14,947 bases of DNA from Clostridia bacterium (lineage in GTDB: Bacteria; Bacillota; Clostridia; Oscillospirales; Acutalibacteraceae): positions 1-14,947 of the forward strand of contig CAAGMR010000052.1 of the NCBI GenBank assembly GCA_900771085.1. Direction: 5' to 3'. Shown in pieces: positions 5,600 through 13,730 of this stretch. The position numbers and the translations under genes are program-made. Position 1 is the first letter of the stretch; each line of letters starts with the position of its first letter. The notes below the pieces were generated by a model. That model was not told the DNA's origin and searched no databases. It saw only the letters and a list, made by a program, of their open reading frames with translations.

Positions 5600-6949
5600 A
5601 TGTCCCTGTTTTCCAAGAAGCCAAAAGCGCGGTCTATAGGCATGATTTCTCTCGGCTGCCCAAAGAATCAGGTAGATGCAGAACTCATGCTCTCAAAGCT
5701 CAGTGATGCCGGCTTTGAAATCAGAAATGAAATATCAGGCTGCGATGCCGTTATCATCAATACATGCGGTTTTATTGAAGCTGCAAAAAGAGAAGCAATT
5801 GAAAACATTCTTGAAATGGCTGATTACAAGGGTGATGGCGAAATAGGAAAGATTATCGTAACAGGGTGCCTTTCAGAACGCTATCAGGGCCAGATTATGG
5901 ACGAAATGCCGGAAGTCGACGCCGTTGTTGGCATTGGCAAGGATGAGGACATTGTTGAAGTGGTAAACCGCGTTCTCGGCAATGAGCAGGTTTCCGAGTT
6001 CCCTGAAAAAACTCTCCTTCCGCTGGAAGGCGATCGTATACTTACAACACCGGATTATTGGGCTTACATTAAGATTGGCGAAGGCTGCTCAAACAACTGT
6101 GCTTTCTGTGCCATTCCAGCAATAAGAGGAAAGTATAGAAGCCGACCGGTTGAGAGTATCGTTAAAGAAGCTGAGAAGCTTGCAGCCAGTGGAGTTAAAG
6201 AGATTATTCTTATCTCACAGGATACTTCCATGTACGGAAGAGACCTTTATAAGGAACTTGCTCTTCCAAGGCTTCTTGAAGAGCTTTCAAAAGTAGATGG
6301 AATAGAATGGATCCGTTTCCTTTACTGCTATCCTGAACGCATTACAGACGAACTTCTTGAGGTAATGGCAAATAACCCTAAGGTTTGCCACTATCTTGAT
6401 ATCCCGCTTCAGCATGCCGATGAAAATGTACTTCGCAGCATGCACAGACCGGGCAGCAGAGAGAAGTTTACTGAACTTATGAATCATATCCGTGAAGTGG
6501 TTCCGGATATGTGTATCCGAACAACAGTCATGACCGGTTTCCCGGGAGAAACAGACGAACAGTTTGAAAATCTTGCAGAGTTTGTTGCGGAAATGCAGTT
6601 TGACAACCTCGGATGCTTCGCCTTTTCTCCGGAGGAGGGAACGACAGCAGCCGAGATGGACAACCAGATTGATGACGATGTAAAAGTACATCGCCAGGAA
6701 CTCATCATGCAGAAGCAGTATGACATTGTAATGAAAAACAATGAGAAGCTTCTCGACAAAACCCTGAAGGTTATTGTTGATGGCTACAATGCATATTCAG
6801 ACTGCTATGTCGGACGTTCATACATGAATGTACCTGAAATCGATGGCACAATTATGTTTACCTGTGACAGAGAACTGGAACTCGGTACATTTGCAGATGT
6901 AGACATAGTCGATTTTGATGAGTATGATTTAACAGGAGAAAGTTATTAA
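5600..6949 (+). CDS. rimO: Ribosomal protein S12 methylthiotransferase RimO
   Basis: Radical-SAM enzyme that methylthiolates the conserved aspartate of ribosomal protein S12, using two [4Fe-4S] clusters; 449 aa. The N-terminal UPF0004 domain supplies Cys20, Cys56 and Cys90 for the auxiliary cluster. The radical-SAM CxxxCxxC is Cys163, Cys167, Cys170, in a context (AIPAIRGKYRSRP) typical of RimO rather than MiaB. The last 65 or so residues are the TRAM domain. Start ATG 5600 is 7 nt after AGGAGG (5587-5592); the ATG at 5596 is out of frame. pgsA follows after 14 nt, the same rimO-pgsA pairing often seen in Bacillota. Confidence 0.96.
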   Translation: MSLFSKKPKARSIGMISLGCPKNQVDAELMLSKLSDAGFEIRNEISGCDAVIINTCGFIEAAKREAIENILEMADYKGDGEIGKIIVTGCLSERYQGQIMDEMPEVDAVVGIGKDEDIVEVVNRVLGNEQVSEFPEKTLLPLEGDRILTTPDYWAYIKIGEGCSNNCAFCAIPAIRGKYRSRPVESIVKEAEKLAASGVKEIILISQDTSMYGRDLYKELALPRLLEELSKVDGIEWIRFLYCYPERITDELLEVMANNPKVCHYLDIPLQHADENVLRSMHRPGSREKFTELMNHIREVVPDMCIRTTVMTGFPGETDEQFENLAEFVAEMQFDNLGCFAFSPEEGTTAAEMDNQIDDDVKVHRQELIMQKQYDIVMKNNEKLLDKTLKVIVDGYNAYSDCYVGRSYMNVPEIDGTIMFTCDRELELGTFADVDIVDFDEYDLTGESY

Positions 6950-6963
6950 AGAGGGTTACTGAT

Positions 6964-7539
6964 ATGGCAATGAATTTACCTAACAAACTTACAATTGCAA
7001 GAATTGTTCTCACACCGATATTCCTGCTTGTGTTTACAATATCTTCAATCCCTTATCATTATCTTATTGCACTGGTGCTTTATTTTATTGCATCTATGAC
7101 TGACTATTTTGATGGTAAGATTGCAAGAAGAGACAATATCATTACAAACTTTGGCAAGTTCACCGATCCTCTTGCTGACAAGATGCTTACAACAGCTGCT
7201 TTCCTTGGCTTCATGGCTATGGGCTACTGCAACCTCTGGATTGTATTTATCATTCTCTTCAGAGAATTCCTTGTAAGCTCTATCCGCCTTGTTGCATCTG
7301 CGCAGGGAGTTGTAATTCCTGCAAACATGTGGGGTAAGGTTAAGACTGCATCTATGATGCTTTTCACAGGCTTCCTTATGATCCTCCTCACACTTCAGTG
7401 TGACTTTGGTATCCTGCCGGAAGCTTTCCCGATGGCTATCGTATCAAATGTACTTTTCGGCATTAATGCTGTACTTACCATCATCTCAGGTATTACTTAT
7501 GTTCTGGATGGTGCAAAAATTATTGACTTTTCCAAATAA
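6964..7539 (+). CDS. pgsA: CDP-diacylglycerol-glycerol-3-phosphate 3-phosphatidyltransferase
   Basis: Membrane enzyme making phosphatidylglycerol phosphate from CDP-diacylglycerol and glycerol 3-phosphate, the committed step to phosphatidylglycerol and cardiolipin; 191 aa. The CDP-alcohol phosphatidyltransferase signature is complete: Asp47, Asp50-Gly51, Ala54-Arg55, Gly64, Asp68 and Asp72, all at the family spacing. Several hydrophobic helices surround it (about 10-28, 32-47, 76-100, 120-142 and 150-185). ATG 6964 follows GAGGG by 8 nt, and the gene is the second of the rimO-pgsA unit. No separate terminator follows; the 3' end carries the -35 of the next promoter, and the downstream T-box hairpin would also end readthrough. 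Confidence 0.95.
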   Translation: MAMNLPNKLTIARIVLTPIFLLVFTISSIPYHYLIALVLYFIASMTDYFDGKIARRDNIITNFGKFTDPLADKMLTTAAFLGFMAMGYCNLWIVFIILFREFLVSSIRLVASAQGVVIPANMWGKVKTASMMLFTGFLMILLTLQCDFGILPEAFPMAIVSNVLFGINAVLTIISGITYVLDGAKIIDFSK

Positions 7540-7551
7540 AAATGCGATATT
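7523..7551 (+). promoter_or_regulatory. Candidate promoter of the cysE-cysS T-box transcript
   Basis: TTGACT (7523-7528), a 17-bp spacer and GATATT (7546-7551) lie at the very end of pgsA, with the -35 inside its last codons. The start would be near 7558, just before the T-box stem I. The -10 is weak, so readthrough from pgsA may add to expression. Confidence 0.5.
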
Positions 7552-7563
7552 AACTATACGAAT

Positions 7564-7792
7564 AAGGATGCAATGACAGGGAGAGTAGTATTACCCGAAG
7601 TAGCAGAGAGAAGCGGCCACAGGCTGAAAGCCGCTTTTATGAAAGGTTTTATGAAGTGCACCCTCGAGCACAAATCGTGAACTTAAGTAGCGGTTTGCGG
7701 CTAACCACCGTTAAAGGGTATCGAGTTATAAATCGGAGTGGAACCGCGAGTTATCGCCTCCGTTGTGCCAGGCACAACGGAGGCTTTTTATT
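7564..7792 (+). promoter_or_regulatory. Cysteine T-box riboswitch upstream of cysE-cysS
   Basis: tRNA-sensing leader that allows transcription only when uncharged tRNA-Cys binds. In stem I the lower helix AGGG/CCCT (7578-7581 with 7661-7664) closes the specifier loop, with the AGTA S-turn element at 7584-7587 on the left and GAAGTGCA on the right. The specifier is TGC (7657-7659), a Cys codon followed by the expected purine. The distal helix AGCGGC/GCCGCT (7612-7617 with 7630-7635) carries the conserved apical loop elements. The T-box sequence GGAGTGGAACCGCG is at 7735-7748; its TGGA bulge pairs with the tRNA end NCCA, and the A fits the U discriminator of tRNA-Cys. Antiterminator arms are CGGAG (7734-7738) and CTCCG (7758-7762), mutually exclusive with the terminator at 7756-7784. 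Confidence 0.95.
7756..7790 (+). terminator. T-box terminator
   Basis: GCCTCCGTTGTGCC (7756-7769) pairs with GGCACAACGGAGGC (7771-7784), followed by TTTTTA. The left arm also contains the CTCCG needed by the antiterminator, making the two folds alternatives. The next gene's ribosome binding site (7798-7802) lies just beyond it. Confidence 0.95.
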
Positions 7793-7807
7793 TTTTCGGA
7801 GGATATT

Positions 7808-8476
7808 ATGGAATTGTTATCTTTTCCTGAAAAAGTAGTTAAAATGATTAACTACATGAAGGAAGATGTAAATACTGTTAAGGAAAAAGACCCGGCTGCA
7901 GCCAATACATTTGAAGTGCTGCTCCTTTATCCGGGACTTCATGCCATCTGGTATTACAGAATAGCTCATTTTTTCCAGGTTAGAGGACGTAAGTTCATTG
8001 CAAGGGCAATATCTCAGCATGCCGCAAAGACAACAGGCATTGAGATTCACCCGGGAGCAACCATTGGAAGACGCCTGTTTATTGACCACGGTCACGGCGT
8101 AGTAATAGGTGAGACAACAGAAATTGGAGACGACTGCACTCTTTACCAGGGAGTTACACTTGGAGGTACAGGTAAAGATGTAGGAAAGCGTCATCCTACA
8201 CTTGGTAATTTCGTTATGGTAGGTTCAGGTGCCAAGGTTCTGGGACCTCTTACAATAGGCGACCATACAAAGGTTGCGTCGGGTGCTGTTTTGCTTGAGA
8301 GCATCCCGGGCAACTGCACAGCAGTTGGCGTACCTGCAAAGGTAGTCAGAGTGGCAGGTGAAAAGGTAGACGACGACCTTGACCAGATTCACATTCCTGA
8401 CCCTGTTAAAGTTGAAATTGAAAGTCTTCAGGCACAGATAGATGAATTGAAGGCACTCATTAATAAAGGTGAATAA
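7808..8476 (+). CDS. cysE: Serine O-acetyltransferase
   Basis: Acetylates L-serine with acetyl-CoA to O-acetylserine, the first step of cysteine synthesis; cytoplasmic, 222 aa. A helical N-terminal domain (1-75) is followed by the left-handed beta-helix of hexapeptide repeats (about 78-183). Asp93-His94 in FIDHGHGVVIGET are the expected catalytic pair. The loop LGGTGKDVGKRHP and the end GVPAKVVR are typical of CysE rather than other hexapeptide acetyltransferases. Residues about 200-219 look like a short coiled coil. ATG 7808 is 5 nt after GGAGG; an in-frame TTG at 7763 lies inside the T-box terminator and is rejected. Controlled by the Cys T-box and coupled to cysS, 2 nt downstream. Confidence 0.96.
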   Translation: MELLSFPEKVVKMINYMKEDVNTVKEKDPAAANTFEVLLLYPGLHAIWYYRIAHFFQVRGRKFIARAISQHAAKTTGIEIHPGATIGRRLFIDHGHGVVIGETTEIGDDCTLYQGVTLGGTGKDVGKRHPTLGNFVMVGSGAKVLGPLTIGDHTKVASGAVLLESIPGNCTAVGVPAKVVRVAGEKVDDDLDQIHIPDPVKVEIESLQAQIDELKALINKGE

Positions 8477-8478
8477 AG

Positions 8479-9882
8479 ATGAAAGTTTATAACACTCTTA
8501 CAAGAAAAAAAGAAGAATTAGTACCTATGACTGAGGGCGAGGTAAAGATTTATTGCTGCGGCCCTACAGTATACAATTACATTCATATCGGTAATGCAAG
8601 ACCTCTTTGCGTTTTTGACGTTCTCCGCCGCTACCTTGAATATCGCGGAAACAAGGTGACCTTTGTTCAGAACTTCACTGACATTGATGACAAGATTATC
8701 AAGAAGGCAAACGAAGAGGGAACAGACTATAAGACTGTTGCCGAAAAGTATATTGAGGAATTCTGGGTTGATGCCAAGGGTATGAACATTCGCGAAGCTG
8801 ATGTTCATCCGAAGGCAACAGAAAATATAGATGAGATTATCAATATCATTGAAACCCTCATTGAAAAAGGACATGCATATGCTGCAGAAAATGGCGACGT
8901 ATACTTCATGCCGGGTTCCTTCAGTGAGTATGGTAAGCTTTCTCACCAGCCTCTCGAGGATCTCGAGGCAGGTGCTCGTATCATGGTAGGCGAAGTTAAG
9001 AAGAACCCTATGGACTTTGCTCTCTGGAAGAGTGCAAAGCCGGGCGAACCTTACTGGGAGTCACCATGGGGTCACGGCAGACCGGGCTGGCATATTGAAT
9101 GCTCTGCAATGAACCGCAGATATCTCGGTGCAACAATCGACATTCACTGTGGCGGTCAGGACCTCATCTTCCCACACCACGAGAATGAGATAGCTCAGTC
9201 AGAATGTGCAAACGGAGTTCCTTTTGCAAACTACTGGATGCATAACGGATACATCAACGTAGACAACGTTAAGATGTCAAAGTCTCTCGGTAACTTCTTT
9301 ACTGTAAGAGATGTAGCTGAAAAGTATGGCTATGAGCCTATCCGTTACCTTATGATCTCTTCTCAGTACAGAACACCAATCAACTACAGCATCGATGTTA
9401 TCGAATCCTGCAAGGCATCTCTTGAGCGTCTTTATACATGCCGCAACAGCCTTGAGTTTGCTCTCAAGAATGTTGAAGTAAATGAGAAGAAGGGCGATTT
9501 CGAATTAAAGAAGGCTCTTGATGTTCACAAGGCAAAGTTTATCGAAGCTATGGAAGATGACCTCAATACAGCAGATGCAATTGCTGCCGTATTTGAACTT
9601 GTTCGTGACATCAATACCAACGTACTTGCCAAGGAACCATCTGAACAGCTTACACAGTTCGCAATCGAACTCTTCGATGAACTTACAGGCGTACTCGGAC
9701 TTATGTACAACAGACAGGATGACTCTGATATCGCAATCGATGTTGAACGTCTTATTGAAGAAAGACAGAAGGCAAGAGCTATTAAAGATTTTGCCACAGC
9801 TGACAGAATCAGAGATGAACTTAAGGAAAAGGGCATCATCCTCGAAGACACTGCACAGGGTGTCAAGTGGCACAAGGCATAA
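8479..9882 (+). CDS. cysS: Cysteinyl-tRNA synthetase
   Basis: Class I aminoacyl-tRNA synthetase that charges tRNA-Cys; 467 aa, the usual length. The HIGH-type motif is H36-I-G-N39 and KMSKS is at 265-269. The catalytic zinc ligands that select cysteine thiol are expected at Cys27, Cys208, His233 and Glu237, all present at the spacing of the E. coli enzyme. A helical anticodon-binding domain fills the C-terminal third. The start lies 2 nt after cysE, with an AAAGGTG ribosome binding site inside the cysE end, so translation is probably coupled. Co-regulation by uncharged tRNA-Cys matches amino acid supply with charging capacity. Confidence 0.98.
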   Translation: MKVYNTLTRKKEELVPMTEGEVKIYCCGPTVYNYIHIGNARPLCVFDVLRRYLEYRGNKVTFVQNFTDIDDKIIKKANEEGTDYKTVAEKYIEEFWVDAKGMNIREADVHPKATENIDEIINIIETLIEKGHAYAAENGDVYFMPGSFSEYGKLSHQPLEDLEAGARIMVGEVKKNPMDFALWKSAKPGEPYWESPWGHGRPGWHIECSAMNRRYLGATIDIHCGGQDLIFPHHENEIAQSECANGVPFANYWMHNGYINVDNVKMSKSLGNFFTVRDVAEKYGYEPIRYLMISSQYRTPINYSIDVIESCKASLERLYTCRNSLEFALKNVEVNEKKGDFELKKALDVHKAKFIEAMEDDLNTADAIAAVFELVRDINTNVLAKEPSEQLTQFAIELFDELTGVLGLMYNRQDDSDIAIDVERLIEERQKARAIKDFATADRIRDELKEKGIILEDTAQGVKWHKA

Positions 9883-9889
9883 ATAAAAC

Positions 9890-9925
9890 AAGCTCCACAG
9901 CCAAATGGCTGTGGAGCTTTTCTTT
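9890..9925. terminator. Bidirectional terminator between cysS and paaK
   Basis: A perfect 13-bp stem (9890-9902 with 9907-9919) closes an AAAT loop. T-rich tails follow on plus (TTTTCTTTT) and minus (GTTTTATTT) strands. It lies between convergent cysS and paaK and touches the paaK stop. Confidence 0.92.
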
Positions 9926-11163
9926 TAGTCATAGCGTTCATCGATAACGCGTTTTGTTTTCTTTTCGGAACGAGGAAGAAGACCGATTTCGACTACCTTG
10001 ACAAGAGGAGTGAAACCAATGCGAGACTTAACGCGGGCAGCGATATCTGATGCAAGTTTCAGGAAGTCGTGGTCACCGCTTGTTTCAACATAAATACGCA
10101 TTGTATCCTTGCCGTCGAGATGAGAAATACGAATCTGATACTCGGAAGCACATTCAGGGAATTCCTTGAGTACTTCTTCGATCTGTGCAGGGAATACATT
10201 TACGCCCTTGATTTTCATCATATCATCTGTACGTCCCATGATGGTATCAAGTCTAGGGTAGTGGCTTCCGCATGGACAGTCATCACCCGGAATGATACGG
10301 GAAAGGTCATGGGTACGGAAACGGATGAGAGGAGCACCTTCCTTAACGAGGGTTGTAATGACAATCTCGCCGAGTTCACCGTCAGGGAGAGGTTCCATTG
10401 TGACAGGGTCTACGATTTCAATGTAGATGAAGTCATCCCAGTAATGCATACCGGTTTCGTATTTGCAGTTTACGCCAATACCCGGGCCGTAGATTTCTGT
10501 GAGGCCGTATACGTCGTAGAGTTCAATGCCAAGACCGTCATGGATACGAGCGCGCATCTTGTCACCCCAGCGCTCAGAACCGATTATGCCTTTCTTCAGC
10601 TTAATCTTATCCTTAAGACCGCGCTTCTCAATTTCTTCTGTGAGAAGGAGAGCGTAGGAAGATGTTGAAGCCAGAACTGTAGAACCGAGGTCCTGCATCA
10701 TCTGAAGCTGCTTGTCAGTGTTGCCCGGTCCCATAGGAACATTCATACATCCGAATTTCTCGGCGCCAAGCTGGAAGCCGATACCTGCTGTCCAGAGGCC
10801 GTAACCCGGGGTAATCTGAATTCGGTCAAGCTTTGTCATACCCATGAACTCATAGCAGCGGGCAAACATTGTAGCCCAGTCATCTATATCTTTCTGAGTG
10901 TATGGAATGATAACAGGTGTGCCTGTTGTACCTGATGATGAATGAATACGAACTATGTCTTCTTCAGGACATGCGATGAGTCCTAAAGGATACGCTTCAC
11001 GAAGATCGTTCTTTTCGCAGAATGGAAGCTTTGTAAAGTCTTCAGCAGAGCTGATTTCTGTTATGCCGGCCTCTTTGAGACGTTTTCCGTAGAAGTGATC
11101 TGAATCAAGCAGTCTTTTTATCTGACTGTTTACAAGGGCAAGCTGAGTTTCGTTAATCTGCAT
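9925..11163 (-). CDS. paaK: Phenylacetate-CoA ligase family protein
   Basis: AMP-forming acyl-CoA ligase of the PaaK family, 412 aa, which activates phenylacetate or related arylacetates with ATP and CoA. The phosphate-binding loop is S75-S-S-G-T-T-G-T-P83, the core motif YGLTE is at 219-223, and the hinge region carries RFRTHDLSRI and GRTDDMMKIKGVNVFP. Near the C-terminus, where the active-site Lys usually follows Gly, the sequence is RSEKKTKRVID, so Lys402 is probably that lysine. Third gene after iorA-iorB, 18 nt from iorB, with a weak ribosome binding site (AAAGTGAG). PaaK homologues commonly accompany IorAB, where they may activate the acid or recover energy from the aryl-CoA. True substrate is not shown by sequence. 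Confidence 0.9.
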   Translation of the reverse strand: MQINETQLALVNSQIKRLLDSDHFYGKRLKEAGITEISSAEDFTKLPFCEKNDLREAYPLGLIACPEEDIVRIHSSSGTTGTPVIIPYTQKDIDDWATMFARCYEFMGMTKLDRIQITPGYGLWTAGIGFQLGAEKFGCMNVPMGPGNTDKQLQMMQDLGSTVLASTSSYALLLTEEIEKRGLKDKIKLKKGIIGSERWGDKMRARIHDGLGIELYDVYGLTEIYGPGIGVNCKYETGMHYWDDFIYIEIVDPVTMEPLPDGELGEIVITTLVKEGAPLIRFRTHDLSRIIPGDDCPCGSHYPRLDTIMGRTDDMMKIKGVNVFPAQIEEVLKEFPECASEYQIRISHLDGKDTMRIYVETSGDHDFLKLASDIAARVKSRIGFTPLVKVVEIGLLPRSEKKTKRVIDERYD

Positions 11164-11181
11164 TGTTGTGTCTCACTTTCA

Positions 11182-11760
11182 TTAAAGTGTTTTTGCGTAA
11201 TCAAGTGCCTTGAGGTTTAACTCGTGGAACTTCTGCGGCACTTTTTCAAACACTGTTTCTTTTATTTCATCCTCGGTGAAACCGAGTGCGTCTTTACTGA
11301 TTGCTACTCCAAGCAAAAGCAGGTTTAAAACCTTGGCAGAACCGATTGCTTCAAGAGCAGAGTCGGTATCGACAATGGTAAGGTTTTTAACATTGCTTCC
11401 AAGGTATTCTACCATAGCTTCTCCGGAATAGTCTGAATCTTTCAGACTTGCGGTTACAGGCATCACAGCTCTGGTTGATACTATGACCGCTCCATCCTTT
11501 TTAAGATAAGGAAGCATTCGCACAGCTTCGCCGGGCTCAAATCCGATAATCAGGTCTGCGCTACCCTTTGAGATAAGAGGAGAGTAGATGTCTTCTCCGA
11601 TTCTTATGTGACTGGTTACGGAACCGCCACGCTGCGACATGCCGATTGTCTCGGCACTCATTACTTTGATGCCCTTTCTCATGGCTGTTGCAGAGATAAG
11701 CTTTGACGCAAGTACGGTACCCTGACCGCCTACTCCGCAGAGAATAATGTTCTTACTCAT
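11182..11760 (-). CDS. iorB: Indolepyruvate:ferredoxin oxidoreductase, beta (gamma-domain) subunit
   Basis: Small subunit of the two-subunit aryl-pyruvate:ferredoxin oxidoreductase, 192 aa, corresponding to the gamma domain of pyruvate:ferredoxin oxidoreductases. The start GVGGQGT (9-15) and the following ETIGMSQRGGSVTSHIRIG segment are characteristic. It has no Fe-S motif of its own; the clusters are on IorA. ATG 11760 overlaps the iorA stop in an ATGA, so the two subunits are translationally coupled and made in equal amounts. Confidence 0.95.
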   Translation of the reverse strand: MSKNIILCGVGGQGTVLASKLISATAMRKGIKVMSAETIGMSQRGGSVTSHIRIGEDIYSPLISKGSADLIIGFEPGEAVRMLPYLKKDGAVIVSTRAVMPVTASLKDSDYSGEAMVEYLGSNVKNLTIVDTDSALEAIGSAKVLNLLLLGVAISKDALGFTEDEIKETVFEKVPQKFHELNLKALDYAKTL

Positions 11761-13580
11761 TTAAGGTCACCTCCGATAGCCTGTGTAGGGCAGAGCTGCG
11801 AACAAAGTGAGCAGCCGTTGCAAAGAGTTGTATCGATGGTAACTTTTTTTGCGTTTTTGTTCCAGACCAGGCCCGGACAGCCAATCTGGCTGATACATTT
11901 TTTACATCCTATGCACTTGTCTGCGTCTACACTCAGAGGTGCATTTCCCTTTACGAGCTTAACGCAAGGGGATTTGAAAATGATTGCCTTGACGCCCGGT
12001 TCTGCAGCAACACGCTTTACGGCTTCTACAGAAGCTTTGTGGTCGAGCGGGTTGACGGTTTCAACAACAGTGAGTCCGATGCCGCGAAGAACATTTTCTA
12101 TGCTGACTTTTTCAACAACTTCACCCATCATGGTTTTTCCTGTACCCGGATGAGGCTGGTTGCCGGTCATCGCAGTAGTTGAGTTGTCGAGCACAACGAG
12201 AGTCATGTCGGCCTGATTATAAACGGCATTGATAACTCCGGGTATGGCAGAGGCGAAAAATGTAGAGTCACCTACAAATGCAAAACATGCCGTATCCGGC
12301 TCGATGTGGCCTACGCCCTGGGCGATGCCAAGGCCTGCGCCCATGCAAAGGCAGGTGTCAACCATATCGAGAGGCATGGCGTTACCCAATGTGTAACATC
12401 CGATATCGCCGCAATAAATTGTCTTTTTACCCTTCATGGCCATCTTTACGGCATAGAAGGAGGCTCTGTGCGGACAGCCTGCACAGAGAACAGGAGGTCT
12501 TACAGGAAGCTCCGGAGGAGCAGGCATGGAAACCTCTGCTTCGTATTCGAAGCCGGCAAATTTTGCGATTGCTTCATTTACGCTGTCTCTTGAATTCTCA
12601 CCCGCTGGTTTGATGTGATGGGAGAGCTTTCCGTATATTTTAGTATTTAAATGGTATTTACCTGTAATAAAGATGAGCTCTCTCTCGATGACAGGGTCAA
12701 GTTCTTCGACACAGAGAACCTCGTCGAGTCCTTCAAGAAACTCAAGTGCAAGCTGTTCAGGGAACGGGAAAGGTGTGCCAACTTTAAGAAGAGGCAATTC
12801 ACCGAGCTCCTGTCTTGCTTCCATACAATATGTAAAGTTAAAGCTTCCGGTTGCTATACCTTTCTTAAGTGAAAGGCAGGAATCGCTTCCTTTATATATT
12901 GTATTGTATGGGGAAGAAGAGAAAACTTTGCTGAGGGCTTCATTTCTCTCTTCGATTTTTGCATGGTTTACTACAGAAAGGCGAGGGAAGATAACCCAGC
13001 GGTTGCTGTCCTTTATAAAACCTTCCGGAGTATTGCTTAACCATTCGTTTTCATCTTTTACATCTACGGTTGCATAACCGTGAGATACTCTTGTGGTTGT
13101 TCTTAAAAACACCGGAGTTCCGTACTCTTCAGAAAGAGCAAAGGCATCCTGAATCATGTCGTATGCTTCCTGAGCAGAACTTGGATCAAAGCAAGGCAAC
13201 TTTGAAAAACGTGCGAAGTGACGTGTGTCCTGTTCGGTCTGGGAAGATATTGGTCCCGGATCGTCTGCAACAAGTACGACCATGCCGCCCTTTACTCCGA
13301 TGTATTCGAGGCTCATGAGCGGATCTGCCGCAACGTTGAGTCCAACCTGTTTCATGGTTACCAGAGTTCTCGCACCGGTATACGCTCCGCCTGCGGCAAC
13401 TTCCATTGCGGATTTCTCATTGGTTGACCATTCAATATAAAGATTATCGGTTCTGTTTTTTGCAATTGTTTCAAGAACTTCGGTAGATGGAGTTCCCGGG
13501 TAGCCGGATACAAGGTTTACACCTGCGGCAATTGCACCAAGTGCGATTGCCTCGTTACCCATCAAAAACTGTTTATGCAT
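11757..13580 (-). CDS. iorA: Indolepyruvate:ferredoxin oxidoreductase, alpha subunit
   Basis: Catalytic subunit that decarboxylates aryl-pyruvates (indolepyruvate, phenylpyruvate, hydroxyphenylpyruvate) to aryl-acetyl-CoA while reducing ferredoxin; 607 aa, cytoplasmic, oxygen-sensitive. The N-terminal half is the pyrimidine-binding domain (LMGNEAIALGAIAAGVNLVSGYPGTP at the start, ADDPGPISSQTEQDTR around 105-120). The thiamine pyrophosphate domain shows CAGCPHR, GDIGCYTLG and the GDS...DNS core. Two [4Fe-4S] ferredoxin motifs close the protein: Cys556/559/562/568 and Cys587/590/593/597. ATG 13580 follows GAGGTG. First gene of iorA-iorB-paaK. Expected role: disposal of transaminated aromatic amino acids with gain of reduced ferredoxin and CoA thioester; the direction in this organism is inferred. 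Confidence 0.96.
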   Translation of the reverse strand: MHKQFLMGNEAIALGAIAAGVNLVSGYPGTPSTEVLETIAKNRTDNLYIEWSTNEKSAMEVAAGGAYTGARTLVTMKQVGLNVAADPLMSLEYIGVKGGMVVLVADDPGPISSQTEQDTRHFARFSKLPCFDPSSAQEAYDMIQDAFALSEEYGTPVFLRTTTRVSHGYATVDVKDENEWLSNTPEGFIKDSNRWVIFPRLSVVNHAKIEERNEALSKVFSSSPYNTIYKGSDSCLSLKKGIATGSFNFTYCMEARQELGELPLLKVGTPFPFPEQLALEFLEGLDEVLCVEELDPVIERELIFITGKYHLNTKIYGKLSHHIKPAGENSRDSVNEAIAKFAGFEYEAEVSMPAPPELPVRPPVLCAGCPHRASFYAVKMAMKGKKTIYCGDIGCYTLGNAMPLDMVDTCLCMGAGLGIAQGVGHIEPDTACFAFVGDSTFFASAIPGVINAVYNQADMTLVVLDNSTTAMTGNQPHPGTGKTMMGEVVEKVSIENVLRGIGLTVVETVNPLDHKASVEAVKRVAAEPGVKAIIFKSPCVKLVKGNAPLSVDADKCIGCKKCISQIGCPGLVWNKNAKKVTIDTTLCNGCSLCSQLCPTQAIGGDLK

Positions 13581-13614
13581 ATAAACACCTCAAAATTATT
13601 AAGACATACATTGC

Positions 13615-13620
13615 ATTATA
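13615..13620 (-). promoter_or_regulatory. Candidate -10 of iorAB-paaK
   Basis: A consensus TATAAT on the minus strand lies 35 nt before the iorA ATG. No clear -35 is seen at 17 bp (CTCCCA). Four of its six bases are shared with a plus-strand TATACT, as in divergent promoters with overlapping -10 elements. Confidence 0.5.
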
Positions 13621-13653
13621 CTACAAAAATAACCCCCTGGGAGGCTTGTCGGC

Positions 13654-13701
13654 ATGTTTTTAGGAGTTTATACTTTTATCAGAGTAAAGAACCCAGGATA
13701 A
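13654..13701 (+). CDS. Possible 15-aa peptide ORF
   Basis: ATG with GGGAGG 9 nt upstream opens a 15-codon frame encoding MFLGVYTFIRVKNPG. It lies inside the candidate short transcript ahead of the terminator at 13731. Its good ribosome binding site is the only argument for translation; conservation is unknown. It could be a leader peptide or chance. Confidence 0.25.
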   Translation: MFLGVYTFIRVKNPG

Positions 13702-13730
13702 ATTACTCTCCCATAATTTAATTGATTGCC

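Noticed and set aside
6287..6691. 134-codon frame on the minus strand inside rimO
   Set aside because: It is antisense to the radical-SAM and linker region of a full-length rimO, with no ribosome binding site or recognisable domain.
7763..7807. Upstream TTG start for cysE
   Set aside because: It falls inside the T-box terminator hairpin; ATG 7808 has a proper ribosome binding site and the usual CysE start.
10069..10668. Long open frame (199 codons) on the plus strand
   Set aside because: It is wholly antisense to paaK, whose motifs are intact; it has no ribosome binding site and its composition reflects the opposite-strand codons.
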